Positions 1 to 5,501 of a stretch of DNA of 5,501 bases are shown here, one piece after another. Both the position numbers and the translations under genes were made by a program. Source of the DNA: Methanosarcinales archaeon (GTDB lineage Archaea > Halobacteriota > Methanosarcinia > Methanosarcinales > Methanogasteraceae). The notes below the pieces were generated by a model. That model was not told the origin of the DNA. It was given only the letters and a program-made list of their open reading frames with translations, and searched no databases. The stretch's first letter is position 1, and every line of letters starts with the position of its first letter. Where the stretch lies: contig DAOUXE010000099.1 of NCBI GenBank assembly GCA_030666765.1, positions 1-5,501 on the forward strand, written 5' to 3'.

Positions 1-13
1 GGCAGACCCAGCA
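1..13 (-). other. Start of a third CWxCH motif, cut by the window edge
   Basis: Residues 1771-1774 read CWVC, and the remaining base gives C, the first base of a His codon (CAC or CAT). This matches the CWxCH that opens modules A and B (same Arg/Asn/Lys-Ser/Pro-rich lead-in: NNSICW, RSKPCW, LNRSCW), so at least one more heme, and perhaps another module, lies outside the window. Confidence 0.8.
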
Positions 14-3000
14 TGACCGATTCAAGCCGTACTTATCAGACGATATATTGTTTGTGTTCCAGTGCATCGCCGCCCCAAAGACGCTTTCGTTGATCCGCTT
101 GTTCTTTGCAAATCCTTCGTCGCCGTGGCATCTCAAGCAATCGGGTCCGCCCAGCCCACCCAACAGGTTCGCTGCATGGAAATCCACCGGGATATGGTCA
201 TTGCTTGTGTGGCAGACAAAGCAGCCATCGCCTGAGTTTAACTCATTTGTGAAGTTACCGTGCCTGTTCTGTGGAGCATCTCCCCAGATCAGTCCGGCTG
301 TTGTGTTGTTGTGGCAGACTCCGCAGTTACCGGTCGGACGAATCAAGTACTTCAGTATGCTATAATGCGAGACGCTCGATGCAAGTGTGTTCTTGAGTTG
401 CTGCCCATAAATGTCCGCGTGGCTCTGGTTGATGCTGTTGTTGTGACAGTCTACACAACGCCCATGGCTCATATTGGTCTTAAGCGTCGTCGAGTTCGGG
501 TAATGCGCATATATCCGTGGAGGCAGCCGGTTCGGTGGATAACTCGAACTGGCCCAGGTCTCGCCGTAATTCGTTTCCGTGTTCCATTCATCGCTTCGTG
601 CGTGGCAGTCCTCGCATGACCATGGCTTCTTCTGCGGCATGTATATCCCATTCCGGTCACCCATCCCGTCTGGCTGTGTGCCGTCGCTGTTGTGGCAGCC
701 CCAGCAGGGCTTTGATCTCGGATCACAGTCAAGACTATCGGTGATGGTGTTGTTGGCGACGTTCCCATGGATGCCAGCGGCGATCGCATCGGCATCGACA
801 AGCGACTGAACTCCGTACTTACTGTCGATGTCATGGCAGACTGCGCAGTCGAACCCGCCGCCTGCGTAGAGTGATTTGTTATGGAAATGCAGGATGTTGT
901 CCGCGGTTACGTTGTGCTGGTAGTCAGGGAGTACATGGCAGTAGGTATAGCACTCAGAGAGGTTCGAGGTGTCTGCTCCGTACATATTGTCGGTCACATT
1001 CGGAGCATTGCCCCAGATCGCGCCATTTGTGGAGTTGCAGTGGCAGAAGAGGCAGTTGGAGGTGTCGAAGAGCGGGGTGTTAAAGGATGGGTCTACGCGT
1101 TTAAGTGCTCGACCCTGCGATTTGTTAAGCCCGTAGTGCGAGACATCACCCATCGTGGTTCTGCCTGTGAATGGACGTTCATGATTATCCCTGCCATAGC
1201 CAGATTCCCCCGATCCCCATTTCCAGACCTTGAGATCACCTATGTAGCTGTCCGGAAGGCGGCTTGCTGCATGGCAGTCCCCGCATGACCCGTTCTTTCC
1301 GATATCGGTCTGGATGAATATCGACTCCTTGCCCTTCGTGGTCGGGCCGTGGTTATCGACCGCAGCAACCAATCCTTCCACGTGCGGCGGCTGACCGTCC
1401 TCGGGTCCATGGCACTTCGGGCACTTGTACGGATTCAGCGCCCGATCCGGATGGAATCCAGGAGCCGGCGGCGTACCGTTGGTGGAGTGACATGCCCAGC
1501 AGATCGAATTATTTCGGTCTATATTCGTATCTGCGTACCCGCGAGCTGTGAGCCATCCCACAAAGTTCTTATCGGTTCCGGGGAGGTCTGCATCTACATC
1601 CTCCAAAGCCCACCAGCTCAGGTTCCGGTGCATTGCAAGCTTCACTGCAGACAAGTTCACAATTGGGCGTATCGAATCAGAACGGCTGCTGTCATGACAC
1701 TCGAGGCAGCCCGCGCCGCCAGCGGGTTTGTAATCGACGTATGTGCGGTAGGCGAAGCGCTGTGGGAGTTGCATTGTGTCGTGACACCCGCTGCAGTCCG
1801 GATCAGTTGGCTTATCAAGACCGCCAGCCTGATTCATCGTTGGATTGTTCCAGTTTGCATGATCCAGTATCGCTTGATTTTCCCAATCGCCAAATTCGTA
1901 TTCGGATCCCGGTGGAGTGAGATTGGTGATGTAAGCATAGTTGAGCGACGGTCTCGTCATTGCCGGATTATTGCCGCCGTGTGGATTGTGGCAGGAATAG
2001 CAGTTGTATGCAGGATGCTGAAATCCATATCCTGCTTGAGGGGAGTGGATATTTTGTAATGCTGGAGTTCCCTTATTAAAACCCAACGTGGCAATTGAAA
2101 AGTACTCATCCCGAAAGTTCGTCTGATTCACATAATTCTTGAGATGGTCATCACCCTCGTTCGACATCATCGCCACGATCTTCTCCTCGAGATGGCAGAC
2201 GAGACATAGCGCGTAATAACTTGAGTTATACTCTCCCGAGGTGGTGGTAGTCTCGTACTTCTTCAGCAGATCGGTGGGGTACTCAGTCCCGTGATTGTCA
2301 TGACACGCCTTGCATGCAAGTTGCCCCTCCCCTATCGGATGGTGGGTTATCTGGTTGAACTCGTACTCCTGGTCAAGCCCCTGCGCTGCGTCCGCGCTGT
2401 GGCAGTCCAGACCGCCGGTCCTGCCGGAGTAGCACAACTGCGGGCTTTGCTGGTACAGCAGATCCTTTCCGCTCTCAGTGCCGTGCGGTATTTCGAGGGC
2501 GTCGGTTTCGTCGTGGCAGTCGATGCACCGCCCGGGCGTGTACGGGTCGGTCATAGTCGTTACATCGATTTCGTACTTCGTCCAGTGCTTCGTGTTTGCG
2601 AATGTGAGTTTATCATCGTGGCAGTAGTAGCACCTGCTGTTCGGGGTGTAGCCTGCGTCTACGAGAATGGTAACGCCTGGTTCCGTGATCGTGGTCGTGA
2701 CGTTTCGGTACGTCCGGCCATATATCTTCTGAAGCACATCCCACCCGTTGATCGCTGTGCAATTCATCGGCTGGTATGTAGTCTTCCCGCTCACATTCTG
2801 TTTGTACTCGATAATCGGAAGCCAGTTATCATTTGATGTTGGCGGTCCCCAGTAATTGAATGGATTACCACTTAGTCTTCCGGATTGCAAACCCGGATTG
2901 GCATCTGCTTTTGCCGATATTTCGCCTTCCCAGCAAAGTGACCCATTGGCATCACTAAAATCGCTATACTGCACCGTGAGATTGGACCACATCGCTTCTT

Positions 3001-5323
3001 TATGGTAGTTGTCCCAGCAAAGCACATCGATCCGCCACATCAGTGTGAGGTCCGATGTATCTTCGTAGCCGACCTTTGTCTTGTTAAATACGGTATCGAG
3101 TGTTGCAAGTCTGGTGTCGTCTGTGAGATAGTACGTGTAATCCACAGTAACCGTGTTGTTCGGCGCAATTACACAATCGTTTGAGTCACTGATCCGGATA
3201 TCAAACTCTGCCCCGTTACGTGTGAGATCATTCCCGATCATCGTTGTGTTCGTTGAGTACTCTTCAAGCAGGATGCCAGTTATAGCGTAGTTGTCGATCT
3301 TGTTTTTTGTTACGTTGTGGTTACTTGATGTTGTCAGGAAGATACCTCTCAGCGTCGCATCGATGACGTTATTTGTGAGATTGCCCCAGTGCGACAATGA
3401 CATGCAGATACCGTCCTTGCCTTTGATTGCGGTGTTTGTAATCTCGGTATAATCTGAGTTGGCGCAGTCCACGCATATATTGTTCGCAGTAATGTCACTC
3501 TCTGTGATGATGACGTTGTCGGATGTGGATAGGCACACACCATCTGACGCAGTTGCAACGATCGTGGCGTTCGTAATGTCAATATAATGGGCACTGGCAG
3601 TGGTCAATCCTGGCTGATCCATAGATGAGATTATGATATTTGCCAGGGTAGTATGATTAGATGAGCTGATCTGCACCCCCTGCTGGTTCGTGGCTGCAAG
3701 ACTGCTGTCGATTATGCTGTTATAATTCGAATCTGATCCGAATATTGCTCCGTGCTGGTCACTTGGATATGTGGTTTGCAGATCGGTGAACTTATTACTT
3801 GTGGAGTTATGCAATCTGATGCCGTCATAGTTATTGGATATGGTATTGCTGGTCAGATCGTTTTCATAAGAATTCCATAGAAATATACCGGAACCGGGTT
3901 CACGGATGTTGTTTGAGAGGGTATTATCGTGGATATCAAAGTTGTAACAGTTTATGAGTGTGATCTTCCCAACATTGCTTACATTATATGCCATGAGAGT
4001 CTTTGACGGGACCGTTATGCCATTTTCATTATAGTAGTAGTTAATTTCCTCACCGTTTGCTGTGTTACTACGCCAAATATGATTATAATAGCACATTGCA
4101 GTAGCACCTGGGAATTCAAATGCAAAGACCCTGTTATCTGAGATGGTATTACTTGTCAGATTATTATAATTTGTATGAAATGTGATACCTGACACATTAT
4201 TCAACCGTATAGTATTATTGTGCAGAATATTGTACTGGCTTGTGTGATCAGTATACCCACCTATGGCAACACCATTGCCGCGGTTGTCCGATATATTATT
4301 ATCTGCGAAATTGCTATGCCCCTCCCCTATCAGATTTAAACCTGCCGAGTTATTGATGATGCTGTTATCGATGGCATGGTTGTAACTGCTCGATCCTTCA
4401 GAAAGTATTCCTTGCTGGCTATTATCCCAAATGCGACTGTCATTTATGAAATTGTTACTCGAATCGGTAAAACAGACCCCTTGTCTTGCGTTGTTCTCGA
4501 TAGTACTTCCACTAATCCCACTCGATGAAGATCCCACGATCCGGACGCCATCCCCATTATGTATCGTGCAGTCCGCAAACCACATACCGTTGCAATTGAC
4601 GATCGTTACGTGCCCGATGTTGGCATCACCGATGATCGTGCCGCTGTCGTTGTATTTATAGTGGACCAGCCCGCCGTTTACAGTGTTGGAGGTATCGATA
4701 TCCTGATCATAGTCTCCTGTGACGTACAGGCTATAATCTCTACTGTTGTTGTTCAGCCGGTTATTTCGCAGGATATTGTCCTGTGAGAACTCTATGAATA
4801 TGCCGTGATGATTGACTGTGTTGCTGATTATGCAGTCTGTGATGTTGACATGTCCGGAGGTTGAGGTTAAGTGGATTCCATAGTTCCGATTGTTGCGGAC
4901 GGTACAGCCCGTGATAGTTATGTTATTTGTTGTAGCGATGTCCAATTCATCGCTGTACTCGATTACGCTCGCGCTCAGACTGCCGCGGCTGCCGCTTTTG
5001 TAGTTGAGATGGTAATATCCGGAATCGTGTCGGGTGATGGTCGAACCGCCGGTTACGTTCATGGTTGCACCACTTTGGACACTGATGGAATGGCCGTCAC
5101 CCATCCGTATCGTTGCGTCGGTCAGGTGGAGCGCTCCGCTGGTTACATCGATGTTGCAGGTCACGGTACTGTCATTATCGCTTAGTAGCGCGCTCCATAT
5201 GTGGCAATTGGAAGAAGTGATATTATCGATCCCGCTGTCTGCGCCGTAGTCCGCAGCCCCTGCCACGTCGCAGATCAATAGCGCGCAAGCGAGAGCGAGA
5301 AGAGCGATAGAGACGCGGCTCAT
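1..5323 (-). CDS. Giant secreted beta-helix / multiheme cytochrome c fusion protein (3' end beyond the window)
   Basis: This is one uninterrupted frame of 1774 complete codons from ATG at 5323, ending in the second Cys of a CxxCH with the first base of the His codon at base 1. Order of parts: signal peptide (1-23), NosD/CASH-like right-handed beta-helix (about 35-722), linker (about 723-897), multiheme region (898 to end). The heme region has 18 CxxCH, one CX3CH and one CX9CH plus the cut motif, and about 28 non-motif His, enough to give most hemes a second axial His. Roughly 50 N-x-S/T sequons fit a glycosylated archaeal surface protein. The inferred role is extracellular electron transfer; electron donor and acceptor cannot be read from the sequence. 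ATG 5323 is preferred because it puts the hydrophobic signal directly after Met-Ser-Arg; an in-frame ATG at 5368 and GTG at 5392 are alternatives, and an in-frame TAA at 5435-5437 bounds the frame. No operon partner is visible. The cytochrome identity is very sure; the physiological role is less so. Confidence 0.95.
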   Translation of the reverse strand, partial: MSRVSIALLALACALLICDVAGAADYGADSGIDNITSSNCHIWSALLSDNDSTVTCNIDVTSGALHLTDATIRMGDGHSISVQSGATMNVTGGSTITRHDSGYYHLNYKSGSRGSLSASVIEYSDELDIATTNNITITGCTVRNNRNYGIHLTSTSGHVNITDCIISNTVNHHGIFIEFSQDNILRNNRLNNNSRDYSLYVTGDYDQDIDTSNTVNGGLVHYKYNDSGTIIGDANIGHVTIVNCNGMWFADCTIHNGDGVRIVGSSSSGISGSTIENNARQGVCFTDSSNNFINDSRIWDNSQQGILSEGSSSYNHAIDNSIINNSAGLNLIGEGHSNFADNNISDNRGNGVAIGGYTDHTSQYNILHNNTIRLNNVSGITFHTNYNNLTSNTISDNRVFAFEFPGATAMCYYNHIWRSNTANGEEINYYYNENGITVPSKTLMAYNVSNVGKITLINCYNFDIHDNTLSNNIREPGSGIFLWNSYENDLTSNTISNNYDGIRLHNSTSNKFTDLQTTYPSDQHGAIFGSDSNYNSIIDSSLAATNQQGVQISSSNHTTLANIIISSMDQPGLTTASAHYIDITNATIVATASDGVCLSTSDNVIITESDITANNICVDCANSDYTEITNTAIKGKDGICMSLSHWGNLTNNVIDATLRGIFLTTSSNHNVTKNKIDNYAITGILLEEYSTNTTMIGNDLTRNGAEFDIRISDSNDCVIAPNNTVTVDYTYYLTDDTRLATLDTVFNKTKVGYEDTSDLTLMWRIDVLCWDNYHKEAMWSNLTVQYSDFSDANGSLCWEGEISAKADANPGLQSGRLSGNPFNYWGPPTSNDNWLPIIEYKQNVSGKTTYQPMNCTAINGWDVLQKIYGRTYRNVTTTITEPGVTILVDAGYTPNSRCYYCHDDKLTFANTKHWTKYEIDVTTMTDPYTPGRCIDCHDETDALEIPHGTESGKDLLYQQSPQLCYSGRTGGLDCHSADAAQGLDQEYEFNQITHHPIGEGQLACKACHDNHGTEYPTDLLKKYETTTTSGEYNSSYYALCLVCHLEEKIVAMMSNEGDDHLKNYVNQTNFRDEYFSIATLGFNKGTPALQNIHSPQAGYGFQHPAYNCYSCHNPHGGNNPAMTRPSLNYAYITNLTPPGSEYEFGDWENQAILDHANWNNPTMNQAGGLDKPTDPDCSGCHDTMQLPQRFAYRTYVDYKPAGGAGCLECHDSSRSDSIRPIVNLSAVKLAMHRNLSWWALEDVDADLPGTDKNFVGWLTARGYADTNIDRNNSICWACHSTNGTPPAPGFHPDRALNPYKCPKCHGPEDGQPPHVEGLVAAVDNHGPTTKGKESIFIQTDIGKNGSCGDCHAASRLPDSYIGDLKVWKWGSGESGYGRDNHERPFTGRTTMGDVSHYGLNKSQGRALKRVDPSFNTPLFDTSNCLFCHCNSTNGAIWGNAPNVTDNMYGADTSNLSECYTYCHVLPDYQHNVTADNILHFHNKSLYAGGGFDCAVCHDIDSKYGVQSLVDADAIAAGIHGNVANNTITDSLDCDPRSKPCWGCHNSDGTQPDGMGDRNGIYMPQKKPWSCEDCHARSDEWNTETNYGETWASSSYPPNRLPPRIYAHYPNSTTLKTNMSHGRCVDCHNNSINQSHADIYGQQLKNTLASSVSHYSILKYLIRPTGNCGVCHNNTTAGLIWGDAPQNRHGNFTNELNSGDGCFVCHTSNDHIPVDFHAANLLGGLGGPDCLRCHGDEGFAKNKRINESVFGAAMHWNTNNISSDKYGLNRSCWVC
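14..706 (-). repeat. Six-heme module B of the cytochrome
   Basis: Residues 1540-1770 hold six canonical motifs: C1540 (CWGCH), C1570 (CEDCH), C1623 (CVDCH), C1667 (CGVCH), C1701 (CFVCH) and C1729 (CLRCH). The order and landmarks follow module A: CWGCHNSDGTQP matches CWACHSTNGTPP, SCEDCHA matches SCGDCHA, VSHYS matches VSHYG, IWGDAP matches IWGNAP, DFHAANLLGG is placed like FHNKSLYAGG, and AAMHWN (H1754) is placed like AAGIHGN (H1519). It runs into a third CWxCH at 1771, the start of another module or of the C-terminal end. The equivalent of the CX3CH in module A is a normal CX2CH here. Confidence 0.8.
707..1501 (-). repeat. Six-heme module A of the cytochrome
   Basis: Residues 1275-1539 hold six heme motifs: C1275 (CWACH), C1301 (CPKCH), C1347 (CGDCH), C1424 (CLFCH), C1458 (CYTYCH, a CX3CH) and C1493 (CAVCH). 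It is paralogous to module B: both open with CWxCH followed by a Gly-Thr-x-Pro stretch, have xCxDCHA, a His-Tyr pair before the fourth motif, NCxxCH followed by IWGxAP, exactly 34 residues from the fourth to the fifth motif, and a His at +26 from the first Cys of the sixth motif. CLFCH is followed directly by another Cys (CHCNST). The shared features point to tandem duplication, now divergent at sequence level. Confidence 0.8.
935..952 (-). other. Non-canonical CX3CH heme-binding motif
   Basis: Residues 1458-1463 read CYTYCH, with three residues between the Cys instead of two. The reading frame is unchanged on both sides, and the position matches CFVCH (C1701) in module B, including the 34-residue distance to the previous motif, so a heme is probably still attached here. 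Expanded spacings (for example CX4CH in Desulfovibrio cytochrome c3) are known to be functional in other families. Confidence 0.75.
1502..2632 (-). other. Multiheme cytochrome region, first part (hemes 1-8)
   Basis: Residues 898-1274 carry heme motifs with first Cys at 898 (CYYCH), 933 (CIDCH), 964 (the CX9CH motif ending C974-H975), 1004 (CKACH), 1040 (CLVCH), 1108 (CYSCH), 1177 (CSGCH) and 1206 (CLECH). Two of them are followed by a second His-Gly in the pattern CHxxHG (CHDNHG at 1004 and CHNPHG at 1108), the signature of the doubled-CXXCH / paired-CXXCH cytochrome family, in which the added His usually ligates a neighbouring heme. Spacing is irregular (29-69 residues between motifs), so this part is not an obvious tandem repeat, although its last piece (C1206, H1232, then C1275) matches the tail of the modules that follow. 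Confidence 0.93.
2399..2434 (-). other. Possible expanded CX9CH heme-binding motif
   Basis: C964 and C974-H975 enclose nine residues (CYSGRTGGLDCH). The DCH ending and the position between regular motifs at 933 and 1004 look like a heme site whose inter-Cys loop was lengthened by about seven residues. Long-loop motifs such as CX15CH in MccA sulfite reductase are established, so heme attachment is possible. The alternative is that the site lost its heme and the two Cys form a disulfide. Confidence 0.5.
2633..3157 (-). other. Linker domain between beta-helix and heme region
   Basis: Residues about 723-897 lose the Asn-rich rung pattern. The start (DYTYYLTDD, then LDTVFNKTKVGYED and LTLMWRIDV) resembles the segment that follows the helix in many archaeal NosD-type proteins, where a beta-sandwich-like unit often comes next; this resemblance is from memory and not tested. 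Two Cys-Trp pairs (in VLCWDNY and SLCWEGE) and one Cys in PMNCTAING could form disulfides, since none is followed by a CH that would make a heme site. The segment NPFNYWGPP is also typical of the closing part of beta-helix proteins. The domain probably caps the helix and spaces it from the first heme at C898. Confidence 0.55.
3158..5221 (-). other. Right-handed parallel beta-helix domain (NosD/CASH type)
   Basis: Residues about 35-722 are made of short degenerate repeats of the form N-x-I-x-x-N-x-x-x-G-I-x-L-x-x-S-x-x-N, with Ile/Val alternating with Asn/Ser/Thr/Asp, typical of parallel beta-helix rungs. Two longer units carry a motif familiar from archaeal NosD-like surface proteins: an N-T-x-N-G start, an aromatic run, Asn-x-x-Gly, then an 'I-x-L-x-N-C' strand. 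They begin at N213 (NTVNGG, HYKYNDSG, later VTIVNC) and N420 (NTANGEE, NYYYNENG, later ITLINC). Such domains in bacteria and archaea bind carbohydrate or act as adhesion and structural rods; the NosD family itself serves copper-site maturation of nitrous oxide reductase, which nothing here suggests. There are few Cys and no heme motif; ICVDCA in this part is CxxC without the following His. The exact number of rungs was not determined. Confidence 0.85.
5255..5323 (-). other. Signal peptide of the beta-helix/cytochrome protein
   Basis: Residues 1-23 begin Met-Ser-Arg, continue with a hydrophobic run (VSIALLALACALLICDV) and end in Ala-Gly-Ala before Ala-Asp-Tyr, a good signal-peptidase-I-type site (after A23 or A24). 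This gives Sec export, needed because c-type heme is attached outside the cytoplasmic membrane. Two Cys (13 and 18) lie inside the hydrophobic stretch, but neither has Gly or Ala at -1 together with Leu at -3 as a lipobox requires, so lipoprotein processing is not favoured. No twin-arginine motif is seen. Confidence 0.85.
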
Positions 5324-5389
5324 CCGGGGCAGTCTACAATCTCTGCCGTCCGGGCATGACCCGGTCATCTGGTGTCGGAACGTCGTGGG

Positions 5390-5397
5390 CACCTCCT
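5390..5397 (-). promoter_or_regulatory. Strong Shine-Dalgarno sequence at an unusual distance from the start
   Basis: The minus strand reads GAGGAGGTG here, including AGGAGGTG, an eight-base match to the usual anti-SD end of archaeal and bacterial 16S rRNA. However, the nearest in-frame ATG (5366-5368) begins 21 nt further on and the ATG that best starts the signal peptide (5321-5323) lies 66 nt away; no ATG, GTG or TTG sits 4-12 nt downstream. The GTG at 5390-5392 is part of the SD itself. The match may be real with an atypical start, or fortuitous. Confidence 0.4.
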
Positions 5398-5429
5398 CGG
5401 TATGTGTCGGAATTACTCTGCGCGGTACT

Positions 5430-5439
5430 ATGATTTATT
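5430..5439 (-). promoter_or_regulatory. Possible archaeal TATA-like element
   Basis: Minus strand AATAAATCAT lies in the most AT-rich part of the 178-bp region upstream of the gene. If it is a TATA box, initiation about 25 nt downstream would fall near 5410, leaving a short leader that includes the SD at 5390-5397. It is not a good consensus, and another AT-rich candidate (TGTTTATGAA, near 5472-5481) exists. No further gene, terminator hairpin or RNA gene was recognised between 5324 and 5501. Confidence 0.25.
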
Positions 5440-5481
5440 GTTATCTGTTTCCTGTTACTTGAAATTTCGGTTCATAAACAT

Positions 5482-5501
5482 AATCGTTCACCAATCGTTC
5501 A
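5482..5501. repeat. Two direct copies of a 9-bp repeat upstream of the gene
   Basis: AATCGTTCA occurs at 5482-5490 and again at 5493-5501, two bases apart, giving an 11-bp period close to one DNA turn. The window stops at the second copy, so the array may be longer. Its position upstream of the likely promoter would suit binding of a regulator, but this is only suggested by spacing. Confidence 0.4.

Noticed and set aside
48..1288. Several shorter plus-strand frames (48-365, 260-619, 517-744, 579-809, 871-1083, 881-1288) and the minus-strand frame 469-834.
   Set aside because: They overlap one another and the heme region in other frames, have no family signature, and are shadows of the large gene.
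1349..2059. Plus-strand open frame of 236 codons, and another at 2291-2836 (181 codons).
   Set aside because: Both lie antisense to the heme region. Their apparent content is the reverse complement of CxxCH codons and the frames show no recognisable domain; the minus-strand frame explains the sequence fully.
125..2620. Recurrent GTGGCAG-like words on the plus strand, resembling spaced repeats.
   Set aside because: They are the reverse complement of Cys-His codons in CxxCH motifs. Spacing is irregular and intervening sequence is coding, so this is not a CRISPR or DNA repeat array.
2322..4331. A 15-base identical word (TGCCCCTCCCCTATC) at 2322-2336 and 4317-4331.
   Set aside because: Both copies encode Ile-Gly-Glu-Gly in the same frame, in otherwise unrelated parts of the protein. 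Shared codon choice in a low-complexity word is the simplest explanation.
3349..5249. Minus-strand frame 3349-3594 and plus-strand frames at 4431-4661, 4559-4786, 4871-5185 and 5034-5249.
   Set aside because: They are out of frame with, or antisense to, the beta-helix coding region and show low-complexity translations without domains.
5255..5323. Lipoprotein signal, because of Cys 13 and Cys 18 in the signal peptide.
   Set aside because: The residues before each Cys (ALAC and LLIC) do not fit a lipobox, while Ala-Gly-Ala at 21-23 gives an ordinary cleavage site.
5455..5481. A short minus-strand frame of eight codons (MFMNRNFK) upstream of the gene.
   Set aside because: It has no ribosome binding site and may lie upstream of the transcript start; too short to support as a gene or leader peptide.

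Overview
The window is almost entirely one very large minus-strand coding region. From an ATG at 5323 the frame stays open, without a stop, through 1774 complete codons to base 1, where it leaves the window in the middle of a CxxCH heme-binding motif. The gene is therefore 3'-truncated by the window, and the full protein is larger than 1774 residues.

From N to C terminus the protein reads as: a Sec-type signal peptide (residues 1 to about 23; 5255-5323); a long Asn/Ser/Thr/Ile-rich right-handed beta-helix of NosD/CASH type (about 35-722; 3158-5221); a non-repetitive linker domain (about 723-897; 2633-3157); and a multiheme cytochrome c region (898 onward; 1-2632). The cytochrome region holds 18 complete canonical CxxCH motifs, one CX3CH, one CX9CH and a final CxxCH cut by the window edge. 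Its second half is built from tandem six-heme modules, each opening with a CWxCH motif (C1275, C1540, C1771).

Upstream of the gene, 5324-5501 is a short AT-rich intergenic stretch. It holds a possible archaeal-type promoter element, a very good Shine-Dalgarno sequence placed oddly far from any ATG, and two copies of a 9-bp direct repeat at the window edge.

The combination of a NosD-type beta-helix with its characteristic inter-helix motif, dense N-glycosylation sequons and a giant multiheme cytochrome suggests an archaeon with extracellular electron transfer, such as a Methanosarcinales/ANME, Methanoperedens-like or Archaeoglobi relative. This placement is an inference; no taxonomic marker gene is present. 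The likely role is a surface-exposed electron conduit carried on, or docked by, an adhesive beta-helical domain. The plus-strand open frames are antisense shadows of this one gene.
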